Origin: CAWKOH01 sp963851245
GTDB lineage: Bacteria; Actinomycetota; Acidimicrobiia; Acidimicrobiales; Palsa-688
Direction: 5' to 3'
NCBI GenBank assembly: GCA_963851245.1
Contig: CAWKOH010000004.1
Location: forward strand, 434,001-498,000
DNA: 64,000 bases
The notes beneath the pieces are model-generated. The model did not search any database and had not been told where the DNA came from. It saw only the letters and a list, made by a program, of their open reading frames with translations. The translations under genes were made by a program, and so were the position numbers. Of this stretch, positions 1 to 9,758 are shown in pieces (the stretch's first letter is position 1; every line of letters starts with the position of its first letter).

Positions 1-1134
1 CTGCTCGGTGAGAGCCGTCCACTGGCGATCGAGAAGTTGCCGCCGCTGTGGTTGCCCGGTGACCCCCAGGTACGGCAGAATTCGTACGTCTTCTCCGGTC
101 AGGCCCAGGACGTCCACGTGGTCGCCGTGCCGGTCACAACCGGGAGCAGGGTCCGGGCGACCGTGGTCGTCGTGACCTCGCTCGACCAGTACGACAGCAG
201 CCTGGCCGACGTCCGCAAGATCCTCGAGGTCGGGATGCCGATCCTTCTCGCAGTCGTCGGGATCATCTGCTGGGCCATCGTCGGGCGGGCTCTCCGGCCC
301 ATCGAGGCCCTGCGCCGGGAGGTGACCGAGATAGCCACCAGCCCCGGCCCGCTCCGGATCGCCGATCCCGGCACGGGTGACGAGGTGGGGCGCCTGGCCC
401 GCACCCTCAACTCCATGCTGGACCGCATAGAAGCCGCTTCGGCCCGGGAGCGACGTTTCGTGTCCGACGCTTCGCACGAGTTGCGTTCGCCGATCGCCAA
501 CATCCGGACCGAGATCGAGGTGGCGCTCCACCATCCCGAGTTCGCCGACTGGCCGTGTGTCGCCCAGGACGTGCTCACCGAGAACGATCGCATGGGCCGC
601 CTGGTCCAGGAGTTGCTCCTTCTGGCCCGGGCTGACGAGGGCAGCCTCTTGCCTTCGCGCGGCGCGACCGACCTCGGCGCGGCGGCCGAGGGGGCGGACA
701 CCGGTGTCGCCGCGGGCGGGCCTCAGATCTCCGTCTCCACCGTGGTGGCGCCCGTCGCGGTCCCGCCGATCTACCTGGAGCGCATCGTGGCGAACCTGGT
801 CGGCAACGCCAGGCGTTTCGCCACCTCTCGCATCGACGTGACGGTGACGCGGGAAGGGCCGTACGCGGTTCTCCGGGTCCGCGACGACGGGCCCGGCATT
901 CCGCCGGCCGAGAGGGACCGCATTTTCGAGCGCTTCGTGCGGTTGGACGAGGCCCGCGATCGAGGCGACGGTGGGTTCGGGCTGGGCCTGGCGATCGTGG
1001 CCGACCTGTGCCGCGGCTACGCCGGCCACATCGAGGTGGGTGACGCCGCCCCGGGAGCGGTCTTCACGCTCCGCTTCCCACTGGTGCACGGTGTGCGGTT
1101 GAAGCGCCGGCTCAAGCATCCGGCCCCGGCGTGA
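1..1134 (+). CDS. Sensor histidine kinase, 5' end outside window
   Basis: Membrane-bound two-component sensor kinase; the frame is open from base 1, so the N-terminus (probably the first membrane segment) is missing. Visible in order: the end of an extracytoplasmic domain, a transmembrane helix (ILLAVVGIICWAIVGRAL), a HAMP linker, a HisKA phosphoacceptor helix with SDASHELRSPIANIRTE (His is the acceptor), an N-box NLVGNARRF, a G1 box DDGPGIPP and a G2 box GFGLGLAIV. All catalytic boxes are intact. The partner regulator is presumably upstream, outside the window. Family assignment is firm; the signal is unknown. Confidence 0.93.
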   Translation: MLGESRPLAIEKLPPLWLPGDPQVRQNSYVFSGQAQDVHVVAVPVTTGSRVRATVVVVTSLDQYDSSLADVRKILEVGMPILLAVVGIICWAIVGRALRPIEALRREVTEIATSPGPLRIADPGTGDEVGRLARTLNSMLDRIEAASARERRFVSDASHELRSPIANIRTEIEVALHHPEFADWPCVAQDVLTENDRMGRLVQELLLLARADEGSLLPSRGATDLGAAAEGADTGVAAGGPQISVSTVVAPVAVPPIYLERIVANLVGNARRFATSRIDVTVTREGPYAVLRVRDDGPGIPPAERDRIFERFVRLDEARDRGDGGFGLGLAIVADLCRGYAGHIEVGDAAPGAVFTLRFPLVHGVRLKRRLKHPAPA

Positions 1135-1309
1135 CACCCCCGCCAGGCGAAGCGGCGAGCCGGCCGGACGTCACATGAGTGAGACGGCTGACGCGCCGCA
1201 GCTGATGCCGTTGGCCGCCCTCCTCGCGTGCAGGCTGTCGAGGCCACCACCGAAGCTGGTGATGACGCTCGGGTACGCCGGAGGCGGGTAAGGATCGGGG
1301 CGACTTCTC

Positions 1310-1588
1310 TCAGGTCCCGATCATGGAGGTCCCGAACTGAACCGCGACCCACTCGGGGCAATTGGGGGACCAGATGCCGATCCGGTCGCCCTTTTTCACA
1401 CCCTTGGCGAGGAGGGCCCCGGCGACCTGCTCGACCCAAGTGTTCAGCTCGGCATAGGTCCAGCGCCGGCCGGATGGGTAGTCGACCAGGGCCGCGTGCT
1501 CCGGTAGGCGGCCGACGGTGGCGGCGAAATTGGCTCCGATCGTCTCCCCCAGCAGCGGGGCATCCGAAGCGCCGTGGGCGTACGACAA
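1310..1588 (-). pseudogene. N-terminal fragment of a fatty-acyl-CoA synthetase
   Basis: In frame with the preceding lipoprotein, a TTG codon begins LSYAHGASDAPLLGETIG, the usual opening of FadD-like AMP-dependent synthetases, followed by RRWTYAEL and IGIWSPNCPEW, both typical of the first 90 residues of the family. The reading stops at ...TSMIGT, where homologues continue with several hundred residues including the P-loop and the adenylation motifs. No continuation is visible in either other frame down to base 1135, so this is not a simple frameshift. It cannot be a working ligase. Confidence 0.7.
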
Positions 1589-3151
1589 TCCGGGAGTCAC
1601 GCGTGGTACGGTACCCGCGCCGATTGAGCCGATTAAGGCCGATAAAGCGGTGGGCAGTCCGGCCGGGCCGTCGAGAGCGACTATCCCCGAGTCGGTGCCG
1701 ACCAGCAGGAGCCCGAGGGCGGCGGCCGGTGACGCGAAGTTGGGCACGGAACCCCCGACACTGATTTCCTGCTCCACCGTTCCGGTCGTCGGGTCGAGGG
1801 CCTGCAAGGTCCCGCCGGGGTAGGTGATAGCCCAGAGCACGCCGTCGACCAGGATCGGGGTCGAGTTGGCCGCGCCCGAGCGCCATCCGGTCGTCAGGGA
1901 GGACAGCCGAATCTGCTGGATTCCGCCTCCCCGGCACGGAACATACAGACTGTCGGTAGCGGTGTCGTAGGCCTCCCCGCCGTCGGGATTGCTGCCGCAG
2001 ACCGCACCTTGGATCGGCGCCACCCGGGCCAGGTCGGACTGGCGCAGCAGGTAACCGATCTCGGTCTTTCCTACCGCGAAAACGTCACCGTTCGGCAGCA
2101 GGGTGGCGTCGCCGGTTCCGAGGTCAGCGTCGTCTGTCGCGGCGGTGTCTTGAAAGGCGGCCAGCGGGGCCAGATTCGGGGCCAGCTTCACCACCGCTTC
2201 GGACCACGGGGCCGCCCCGGCGGAGTTGGTGTTACCGGTGGTTATGTAGAGGTCGCCCGAGGCGTCGATCGCCGGCCCCCCGCCGCCCATCCACACGGCC
2301 CCGCCGGTGCTATCCGGGGTGGTGTCGAAGGCCCGCTCCGGAGCCTGCGCCCCGCCGTTGACGCCGGCGCCCGGTTGCTCGGTTATCCCGACCACCCAGC
2401 CGTGGTAGAGGCCGCAATCGCCGTAGTTGCCCCCGTAGCTGATGTACACGGTTCCGCTGCCGAGTGCCAGAGCGGCCCTCTGCAGGAGGTGGACCGGGTT
2501 CTCCCCGGCGGGGAGGGGCGGGTCGGCCAGGCCCTCCTGGGTTATGCGGCCGGTTCCGACGTTGATGCCGACCAGTTCGTGGTGCACCGGAGCGCTGCCG
2601 AGGCTGCTCACCTCGCCCACGACGTAGACGGTACCGGTCCTCGGGTCGGCCACCGCCGTGCTGGTGATACCGAGGGGGTCGATGTCGCCGCAGCCGGCCT
2701 GGGCGCCCACGTCCAGGAGCGGATGCCCGATGTTCACACTCCAGACGACCCGCCCGTCGCGGGGGTTCAGGGCGTATACGTCGTCGTTCTCGGTGGCCAC
2801 GATGATGCGCCCGTCGACAACGATCGGCTGGCCGTACACGGCGGCGCCGTCCAGCCCGGCTTTCCACGCCAGCCGGATCGGCGAGAGGGAGGGTTGCGCG
2901 GTGGCCACCCCCAGGCGCGCCGGCTGGTTGGCGTAGGTGGTCCACGTCGACGACTGGTAAGCCGGGGCGGTCGTGCTGGTGGGGCTGGTCGGGGGGGAGG
3001 TGGTGGTCCCGGCGGTCGTGGCCGAGGTCACCGGCTCGGTTGTACCCGTATTCGGGCCGCTGGTCGAGTGGTGACCGGACGAGCAGGCCGCCACCAGCAG
3101 CATGGACAGGGCGGTGGCGGCTCCGGCGGCGCGCCGGCGGGCGGGCTTCAC
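1310..3151 (-). CDS. PQQ-repeat beta-propeller lipoprotein fused to an acyl-CoA synthetase stub
   Basis: A GTG start is followed by a lipoprotein signal peptide with lipobox LLVAACSSG (lipidated Cys near residue 23), a Ser/Thr/Pro-rich linker, then a PQQ-type propeller of about 440 residues with repeats such as VYALNPRDGRVVWSVN and LQALDPTTGTV. This part would be an exported, membrane-anchored propeller, possibly a scaffold or binding protein; no redox role can be read from it. From about residue 522 the protein changes abruptly into the N-terminus of an AMP-dependent acyl-CoA synthetase and stops after 92 residues, before the ATP-binding loop. The lipoprotein part is credible; the C-terminal fusion probably marks a deletion or misassembly. 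Confidence 0.75.
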   Translation of the reverse strand: MKPARRRAAGAATALSMLLVAACSSGHHSTSGPNTGTTEPVTSATTAGTTTSPPTSPTSTTAPAYQSSTWTTYANQPARLGVATAQPSLSPIRLAWKAGLDGAAVYGQPIVVDGRIIVATENDDVYALNPRDGRVVWSVNIGHPLLDVGAQAGCGDIDPLGITSTAVADPRTGTVYVVGEVSSLGSAPVHHELVGINVGTGRITQEGLADPPLPAGENPVHLLQRAALALGSGTVYISYGGNYGDCGLYHGWVVGITEQPGAGVNGGAQAPERAFDTTPDSTGGAVWMGGGGPAIDASGDLYITTGNTNSAGAAPWSEAVVKLAPNLAPLAAFQDTAATDDADLGTGDATLLPNGDVFAVGKTEIGYLLRQSDLARVAPIQGAVCGSNPDGGEAYDTATDSLYVPCRGGGIQQIRLSSLTTGWRSGAANSTPILVDGVLWAITYPGGTLQALDPTTGTVEQEISVGGSVPNFASPAAALGLLLVGTDSGIVALDGPAGLPTALSALIGSIGAGTVPRVTPGLSYAHGASDAPLLGETIGANFAATVGRLPEHAALVDYPSGRRWTYAELNTWVEQVAGALLAKGVKKGDRIGIWSPNCPEWVAVQFGTSMIGT

Positions 3152-3290
3152 TGGCGGGGCCGGCTTGACCAGGTGGGTAGCCGGGCGCAGCGGCCAGCGG
3201 GAATGGGGCGGACGGGCCGGGCCACCCGGTCGATTCTTCCACGCCGGGTCTGCGGTCCGGCCTCGTCCCGGGCCCGCACCATGTTTGGCT

Positions 3291-3315
3291 AACTGGTCAG
3301 CGTCTCTAGCCAGTT
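3291..3315. promoter_or_regulatory. Inverted repeat in a divergent promoter region
   Basis: AACTGG, 13 bases, CCAGTT: a perfect 6-bp inverted repeat in the 233-bp gap between the leftward PQQ lipoprotein and the rightward phosphotransferase gene. The position suits an operator, but the repeat is short and no known family motif is recognised. Confidence 0.25.
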
Positions 3316-3384
3316 TGGTGTTCGGCCGCTACCATAAACGAGCCCGGTCTGTGCGGCGCCTATCGCCGGGGGGAGCCAACGCCC

Positions 3385-4446
3385 ATGCCCGTTTTGACCG
3401 TTCCGCGGGGCCGTGACGACCTCACTGCCGAGTGGCTCACGGCCGCCTTGTCCGAAGTGTCTGACGGGGCCCGGGTGGAGAACCTCATTGCCATTCCGAT
3501 CGGCAAGGGCAACGTGGCCACTTCGATGCGGCTCATCCCCACCTGGGACCGGCCCACGCCCGCGCCCGCGTCGGTGGTGGCCAAGGTGCCTTCCTCGGAG
3601 GAAGCCAGCCGGGCTGCCGGTTTCGCCACCAGGACCTACGAGCTGGAAGCGGCTTTCTACAACGAGCTGGCCGGGACCGTCTGGGTCAACCGGCCGACGT
3701 GCTACCTGGCCCGCTTCGACCCTGACAGCATGGGCTACGTGGTGCTGCTCGAGGACAAGGCCCCGGCCGAGGCCGGCGACCAGGTCGAAGGCTGCTCCCC
3801 GGGCGACGCGCACGCCGCCATGCCCGAGCTGGCCGCTCTCCACGCCCCCTGGTGGGGCGACCCGCGGCTGCTCGATCTGAGCTGGCTCGACCGACCCACC
3901 CCCGAGGCCGCTCGAGCCATGTCCGATTTCGTTCCGACCCTCTTCGGTGGCTTCGTCGACCGCTACCGGGACCGGGTCGATCCGGAGACGCTTGCCCTCA
4001 GCGAGCGGCTCATCGGCTCTCTGGAGGGGTACCTGCGGGATCGACCGCACCCCTGGACCGTCGCCCACGGAGACTTCCGGCTGGACAACCTGCTCTTCGG
4101 GTGTCCCCGGGTGGTGGTGGTCGACTGGCAGACGGTGAAGATCGGGGTGGGCCTCTCCGACGTGGCCTACTTCATCGGCTCGGCTCTCCACCTCGAGGAC
4201 CGCCGCCAGCACGAGGCCAACCTGGTGCGGGCCTATCACGGGTTCCTGACCGAGTTCGGCGTCGACCTGGCCTGGCCCGACTGCTGGCAGGGTTATCGCC
4301 GCTACTGCTTCGACGGGCTCCTGATGGCCATCGCGGCTTCAATGCTGGTCACGCAGACTGCTCGCAGTGACGACATGTTCATGGCCATGGTCAACCGCCA
4401 CGGTCGCCAGGCCCTGGACCTGGGCTCAGAGGAGTTTCTCGCCTAG
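3385..4446 (+). CDS. Aminoglycoside-phosphotransferase-like kinase
   Basis: Predicted cytoplasmic small-molecule kinase of the APH/choline-kinase/EcKL superfamily, 353 residues. The Brenner motif VAHGDFRLDNLLF (catalytic Asp) and the downstream VVVDWQ (metal-binding Asp) are present, as is the N-lobe Lys in VVAKVP. The sequence resembles the ecdysteroid-kinase-like group more than true resistance enzymes, and related actinobacterial genes often sit near acyl-CoA synthetases, which fits the synthetase stub next door. A GGGGGGAG ribosome site precedes the ATG. The substrate is unknown; a resistance role is not supported. Confidence 0.85.
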   Translation: MPVLTVPRGRDDLTAEWLTAALSEVSDGARVENLIAIPIGKGNVATSMRLIPTWDRPTPAPASVVAKVPSSEEASRAAGFATRTYELEAAFYNELAGTVWVNRPTCYLARFDPDSMGYVVLLEDKAPAEAGDQVEGCSPGDAHAAMPELAALHAPWWGDPRLLDLSWLDRPTPEAARAMSDFVPTLFGGFVDRYRDRVDPETLALSERLIGSLEGYLRDRPHPWTVAHGDFRLDNLLFGCPRVVVVDWQTVKIGVGLSDVAYFIGSALHLEDRRQHEANLVRAYHGFLTEFGVDLAWPDCWQGYRRYCFDGLLMAIAASMLVTQTARSDDMFMAMVNRHGRQALDLGSEEFLA

Positions 4447-4467
4447 GGGAGCCTCGACGGCCAGAGA

Positions 4468-6162
4468 TCACGTGTGGATCGGGCGCACGCAGGAGGCCGG
4501 CTGGGACGGATGGAGCATCGATGCCGACACCTCGATCTTGCCGGTGGACTGCGCCACGATCGACGTCCAGCCCGAAGGAGCCGGCCAGACGCAGGCCGTC
4601 CCGGCACTGACCGTCCAGAACTTGTTGTAGCGCACCCGCACCGTGATCGGGCCCGGCGACGAGACCTGGAGGGTGAAATGGTCCTCGGTCAGGCGGGTCA
4701 TGGTGGCCGACCCGCTGACCAGACCGGGGCTACCTGCCACCCGCCATAAGGTCCAGTCGGCTGTGCTCCAGACAGTTACCAGGTCGGTCAGGGTCCCCGA
4801 CCGCAGGAGGGCCGCCTCGGCCTTGGCGGCGTAGTCGAGGGGGACGTTCGGCAGCGCCACGTAGGTGACTCCGTTGGAGTCGAGCCAGGCTTCGTAAGAC
4901 GACGCGGTGAGCGCCTCGTCGGTGTAGAAGAGGGGGTTGTCGGCTGTATCCAGCTGGCGCTCCCATCCCCGGGCCAGTGACACGTAGGGCGCCACGAAGG
5001 CGGCCTCCCAGTGGTCAAGTGTGGGGGGCACCTCGATGCGCACCGGTTGGGGCGCGACCACGGCGAGTTCGTTGAGGAGGGGCCTGTAGAAGCTGGCTTG
5101 TGTCTCGGGGGCCTCCGACGGCGAGGTCACCAGGCTCTGGCTGGGCGCCCACTGCCAGACTGCGAAAGGGATCACCAGGGCAACCGCGGCCACCCGCCAC
5201 CGGGTGGACAGGCTCAGGGACTTGCCCCTGGCGATCCATCTCAGGACCGTCGGGTGACTGAGCCGGGAGAGGGCCGGACCGGGCGCGGTCAGGAAGCAGG
5301 CCAGGAGAGGGACGCCGATCGAGGCTGCCAGCCGCGGCGCGTTACCACCCAGAGGGTTGGGGACCACGAAGGAGAAGAAGGTCGCGACCGCGTAGAGAAG
5401 CGCGCCCAAACGCACGACCGGGGTCGTCTGCACCAGTGGAGTCAGGGCGGTCAGGCACAGAAGCTCGGTCACGACCAGGCTGGTCCAGGGGAAGGGGAAC
5501 GGACCGGTCCCGGGGAAGAGGATGCCCGTGGCCAGGATCACACCCAGGCTCACCGCCGCAGTGGCGATCATCCACCCTCTCCGGCCCGCCCCGTAGGCGG
5601 CCCAGGCCAGGCAGACCATGGCCAGGAAGGCGGCCGCCAGCGGGGAGAACAGTGCCGCCAGCACGCCCAGACCGATGGCCAGGGACTTGCGGCCTCTCTG
5701 CAGGGCCACCATGGCCATCAGCCCCGCCGCCTCGCCGGCCAAGAAGGGCCACTGGCCGATGGCGACCGGCAAGAGGGTGGCGATGGCGAAGTACCAGGTC
5801 CCGATGGGCCTGGCCCCCAGGTAGGACCGCACCACCTGGTCGAAGGCCCAGGTGGCCAGGACCGCCGAGGCCACGGCCGCCACCTGCACGCCGAGGATCG
5901 CTGCGAATGGTGGGAAGAGGACGCTGTAGCCGAGCGGGAAGTTGCCCCCGTACCAGCCGCTGTCCCACAGCATGAGCCCGTGGGCCCTGAACTGAATTAT
6001 CCGGTATGTCTGGGCGGCCTGATCCACCCCCCGCCATCCGAGCAGGAAGACGACGATGCCGAGGATCAGGGTGAGAATCGCCGGAGCGACCGCTACAACC
6101 TGCTCCCGCCACCAAAGGCGACCCCATCTGGGGCGCACTGAAGTCGGGTATGCGAATGCCAT
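4468..6162 (-). CDS. Polytopic membrane protein with C-terminal exterior domain
   Basis: A 564-residue protein. Residues about 20-330 contain roughly nine or ten hydrophobic segments (for example AILTLILGIVVFLLGW and AALFSPLAAAFLAMVCLAWA); the last 220 residues are soluble and probably extracytoplasmic, ending in a beta-rich stretch. The layout (WYGGNFPLGYSVLFPP after the first helix, then many helices and a soluble tail) resembles GT-C-like actinobacterial membrane proteins, but I see no catalytic motif that I trust. It converges on the kinase gene with a 21-bp gap. Function not assigned. Confidence 0.7.
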   Translation of the reverse strand: MAFAYPTSVRPRWGRLWWREQVVAVAPAILTLILGIVVFLLGWRGVDQAAQTYRIIQFRAHGLMLWDSGWYGGNFPLGYSVLFPPFAAILGVQVAAVASAVLATWAFDQVVRSYLGARPIGTWYFAIATLLPVAIGQWPFLAGEAAGLMAMVALQRGRKSLAIGLGVLAALFSPLAAAFLAMVCLAWAAYGAGRRGWMIATAAVSLGVILATGILFPGTGPFPFPWTSLVVTELLCLTALTPLVQTTPVVRLGALLYAVATFFSFVVPNPLGGNAPRLAASIGVPLLACFLTAPGPALSRLSHPTVLRWIARGKSLSLSTRWRVAAVALVIPFAVWQWAPSQSLVTSPSEAPETQASFYRPLLNELAVVAPQPVRIEVPPTLDHWEAAFVAPYVSLARGWERQLDTADNPLFYTDEALTASSYEAWLDSNGVTYVALPNVPLDYAAKAEAALLRSGTLTDLVTVWSTADWTLWRVAGSPGLVSGSATMTRLTEDHFTLQVSSPGPITVRVRYNKFWTVSAGTACVWPAPSGWTSIVAQSTGKIEVSASMLHPSQPASCVRPIHT

Positions 6163-6272
6163 GAAGTGGGGGTTGCTCTTGTGTAGAGATTCTACCCCTC
6201 GGGAAGGCCAACGTCGTAGCTCTTAAACCACGAGATACTCATTGGGACAAGCGTCGCTACCGTGATTCCGTT

Positions 6273-7046
6273 ATGTGCGGCCGCTACACATCGACTTCCA
6301 CCGTGTCGGACCTGGCGTCCATATTCGAGGTGGACGAGGTGAGAGTCGAGCCCATGCCGCCTCGCTACAACGTGGCGCCCACCCTCCAGGTCTACGCCGT
6401 AGCCCTACGCCAATCTCCGGGTGTGGCGGGCGAATCTCCGGGCGTGACCGGCGACTCAATCGAAAAGAGCCCCCGCCGGGCCCTCGGCTCGTTCCGCTGG
6501 GGGCTCGTCCCGTCGTGGGCGAAGGACCCGTCGGTCGGGGCCAGGATGATCAACGCCCGGGCCGAGGGGATCGCCGGCAAGCCGGCCTTCCGGGCCGCCG
6601 TGGCCCGGCGCCGGTGCCTCATACCGGCCGACGCCTTCTACGAGTGGCAACGGCGGGAGTCCCCGGACGGCAAACGCGCCGCCCGGCTCCCTTACGCCAT
6701 ACGGCGCAAGGACGGCCGTCCCATGGCCTTCGCCGGGCTCTGGGAGGTCTGGCGGGACCGGGCCGATCCCGGAGCCGAACCGCTGCGCACCTGCGCCATC
6801 GTCACGACCCGCGCCAACGACCTGATGGCGCCCATCCACGACCGTATGCCGGTGGTACTGGCGCCGGAGAACTGGGCCGCCTGGCTGGATCCGTCGACCG
6901 AGGCGGCCACCGTCGCCGGCCTGATGGCGCCGGCCCCGTCCGACTGGTTCGAAGCCTTCCCGGTCAGCACATTGGTCAACAAGGTCAGCAACGACGGCCC
7001 CCATCTCCTGGACCCGCTGCCCGCACCGCCGGGCCGAGCCGGTTAG
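6273..7046 (+). CDS. SRAP-domain DNA-protein crosslink protein (YedK/HMCES family)
   Basis: SOS-response-associated peptidase family protein, 257 residues, which covalently shields abasic sites in single-stranded DNA. Met is followed directly by the catalytic Cys (MCGRYT), which becomes Cys1 after Met removal and forms the thiazolidine link to abasic DNA. The other active-site landmarks are present: PRYNVAPT (Asn), FYEWQ (Glu) and APIHDRMPVVL (His). The start is therefore fixed at this ATG. The 3' end overlaps the convergent isomerase gene by four bases (TTAG read on both strands). Confidence 0.95.
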   Translation: MCGRYTSTSTVSDLASIFEVDEVRVEPMPPRYNVAPTLQVYAVALRQSPGVAGESPGVTGDSIEKSPRRALGSFRWGLVPSWAKDPSVGARMINARAEGIAGKPAFRAAVARRRCLIPADAFYEWQRRESPDGKRAARLPYAIRRKDGRPMAFAGLWEVWRDRADPGAEPLRTCAIVTTRANDLMAPIHDRMPVVLAPENWAAWLDPSTEAATVAGLMAPAPSDWFEAFPVSTLVNKVSNDGPHLLDPLPAPPGRAG

Positions 7047-7778
7047 AAGCGCAGGTTGCTCCAGCCGTCGATGACGGCCCGGTTGCCGAATACCTCGAGG
7101 CCCGCCTCGTCGACTGCCTGGCGGTTCAGCATCCATAGATAAAGCCCCGACGCCGGGCCGCGCACGGCCGTGTCGGCTTTGCTGTGCTCGCGACGGACGG
7201 AGAGGCCCTCGGCGTCGAAGTCCAGCACCCACTCGCCTTCGGTATCGGTGGTGTGGGCGTGGAAGGTCCCGGTCAACTCCTCGAGCGGTCGGCGCCGGGC
7301 CATTCGGGGCAGGAGCCCGGTCAGGTACTCGTCGATGCCCTCCGCGGCAAGGACCGGCGCCAGGGGATCCGGGCCTCCGGACGGGCGACTGGGCATCGAA
7401 GCGGTGCACGGTTGTCTCGAGCGCCTGCCGCCGGCACCACCAGCCGGCATTCTGAGGGGCGGAGGACACGAACGCCCAGGCCGGATCCTCGGGCCGGTGG
7501 GCGGCCAGGTCCGCCACCAGCTGGTCCCTGACCTGCCCGAACCAGGGGAGGAGAGCGTCGTGATCAGGCGGGGGCTCCGGGAGGTCGCCCGACGGGGGTT
7601 CGCCGGCGCCGGCCAGGATGCCGCTGACCCATCCGTACACGGACCCCGTGTGACCGACCAGGTCGGCAACGGTCCATCCCGGGCAGGTCGGTACCGGCCG
7701 GTCCAGGTTGCCCATGGCCGTATCCGCGAGGGCGTCGCTCTCGGCCTTGACGATGGCGACGTATTCAGCCTGCTCCAT
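7043..7778 (-). CDS. Mycothiol-dependent maleylpyruvate-isomerase-type protein (frameshifted)
   Basis: Member of the actinobacterial MDMPI/DinB-like family (TIGR03083 type). The N-terminal four-helix metal-binding domain begins MEQAEYVAIVKAESDAL and includes CPGWTVADLVGHTGSVYGW, whose His is the usual metal ligand; a second His lies in LETTVHRFDAQ. The reading then shifts by one base near 7370-7390 into GIDEYLTGLLPRM and the C-terminal domain ending FGNRAVIDGWSNLRF. Both halves match the family in order, so one indel splits an otherwise complete gene. It follows dxs by 11 bp and is probably in the same transcript. Thiol-transferase role by family; substrate unknown. Confidence 0.8.
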
Positions 7779-7789
7779 CGGCTGACCCG

Positions 7790-9747
7790 TCAGCTGAGAA
7801 GGTCGCTGCGCCGCGGCATGGCCTTGGCGACGTCCGCCGCGATCCCGGGACCGTCGAGGCCCAGCTGGGACAGGATCTGGTCCTGCGTCCCGTGCGGGAT
7901 GTAGGCGGTCGGAATCCCGAGGACCAGCACGGGCGGGCAGCTCCGGGTCTCCCGCAGGTCGGCCACGGCGTCTGAGATGAAGGCGCCGGCCCCGCCCGAC
8001 CTCACCCCGTCCTCGACGGTCACGATCAGATCGTGGCGGCCGGCGTCGGCGAGCATCTGAGGATCGAGGCGGGCGCACCACCCGGACGTCCCAGACCGTG
8101 ACGTCCACGCCTTCGGCGGCCAGGATGTCGGCCGCCTCCTCTGCCGCCTCGAGCATCTTGCCGATGGCAAGGATGCAGACCGATCCCGGTTCCCCGGTCC
8201 GCACCTTGCGGGCGCTGAGGCCCGCTCCGACCTGGTCGGGGCGGACCGATCGGGCCGCCCCGCGCGGGTAACGGATGGCGGAGGGGCCGTTGAGCCCGAG
8301 CGCTGTTTCCAGCATGACCGGCAGCTCCTGGGCCGACGAGGGGGCGAAGACGGTCATACCGGGAATGCGCAGGCACAGGGCCATGTCGAGCATGCCGTGA
8401 TGACTCGGCCCGTCCGGGCCGGTAATGCCCGGCACGGTCCAGGGCGAACACGACCGGCAGCCCGTGCAGGCCGACGTCCAGGTTGGCCTGGTCGAAGGCG
8501 CGGCTGAAGAACGTCGAGTAGACAGCCACCACCGGGCGCAGACCACCCATGGCCATCCCCGCGGCCGAGGTCACGGCTGTCTGCTCGGCGATGCCGACGT
8601 CGAAGAACCGATCGGGCCAGCGGGCTGCGAACGGAAGCAGGCCGGTCGGCCCCGGCATGGCCGCAGTGATAGCGACCATGTTGGGGTGGCGCTCGCCGGC
8701 CTCGATCATGGCCTCGTTGAACGCCTGGGTGTAGCCCTTGAGGGCGTGCTGCTCCTCGCCGGGCCCGATGGCGGGGTCGAAGACGGGGCGTCGTGCAGGC
8801 ACTTCTCGTCGTCGTCCTCGGCGGGGGCGTAGCCCCGGCCCTTGCGGGTGACCAGGTGCACCACGATCGGGCCATCGAAGGCTCGCCGCCTGCGATAGAG
8901 CCACCTCCATCCCGGCGATGTCGTGCCCGTCGATCGGGCCGACGTAGCGGACCCCGAGCGCCTCGAAGAAGGCCGGGGGCTCGATGACCTCGCGGACAGC
9001 GGAGTAGAAGCCCTGAAGGCCGCTGTAGGCCAGGTTCCCGACCCGGGGTAGGTCGCGGAGCCGCTCCTCGATGCGCTCCCGTACCGACTTGAGCCCGGGG
9101 TGGAGACGTATCTTGGTGAGGCTCTCGGACAGGCGGGAGACGGTGGGGGCGTAGGACCGGCCGTTGTCGTTGAGCACGACCACCACCCGGCTGCCGCTGT
9201 GCCCGAGGTTGTTGAGCCCTTCGAAGGCCATTCCGCCTGTCATAGAGCCGTCACCGATGACGGCGACCACCCTGCGGTCCGGGCTGCTGCTGCGGGCCAC
9301 CGCGGCGGCTACCCCGTGGGCGTAGCTGAGGATGGTGGAGGCGTGGCTGTTCTCCACCCAGTCGTGCACCGACTCGGCTCTCGACGGGTAGCCCGACAGG
9401 CCGCCGCCCTGGCGGAGGGTCGAGAACATCTCGCGACGACCGGTGAGGATCTTGTGCACGTAGGCCTGATGGCCGGTGTCCCACAGGAGGATGTCCCGCG
9501 GCGAGGAGAAGACCCGGTGCAGGGCCACGGTGAGCTCGACCGCGCCCAGGTTGGAGCCGAGATGGCCGCTGTTGGCGGCTACTGCTTCGACGATGAAATT
9601 GCGGACCTCGGAGCAGAGTGCCTCCAACTCCTCATGGTCCAGCCGGGCGAGGTCGGTCGGCGAATTGATCGACTCCAGCAGCATGGCCCGAGGGTAGCGC
9701 TCCGGCGCCTGCCCATTGGTGCGCGTGGTCTCAGCCAGGTAGCTCAC
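7790..9747 (-). CDS. dxs: 1-deoxy-D-xylulose-5-phosphate synthase (four frameshifts)
   Basis: Thiamine-diphosphate enzyme making DXP from pyruvate and glyceraldehyde 3-phosphate, the entry to the MEP isoprenoid pathway. A GTG start with GAGGAGG seven bases upstream opens the frame. Visible: HLGSNLGAVELTVALH, the ThDP/Mg motif GDGSMTGGMAFEGLNN, the central YVGPIDGHD, the transketolase Glu region FDVGIAEQTAVT, ALDRAGITGPDGPSHHG, and a C-terminal domain ending ADVAKAMPRRSDLLS. Single-base indels lie near 8885, 8785, 8432 and 8077; correcting each restores the family sequence exactly (for example GCCGGGCATT to GCCGGCATT). It starts 11 bp after the prenyl synthase. Probably an intact gene with sequence errors. 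Confidence 0.92.
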
Positions 9748-9758
9748 CGTCTGCCTCC

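Noticed and set aside
2009..3292. Long open frame antisense to the PQQ lipoprotein, with similar ones at 5011-6141, 12300-13202 and 27836-28423
   Set aside because: Arg/Gly/Pro-rich shadows expected in GC-rich DNA; the opposite strand has clear protein families.
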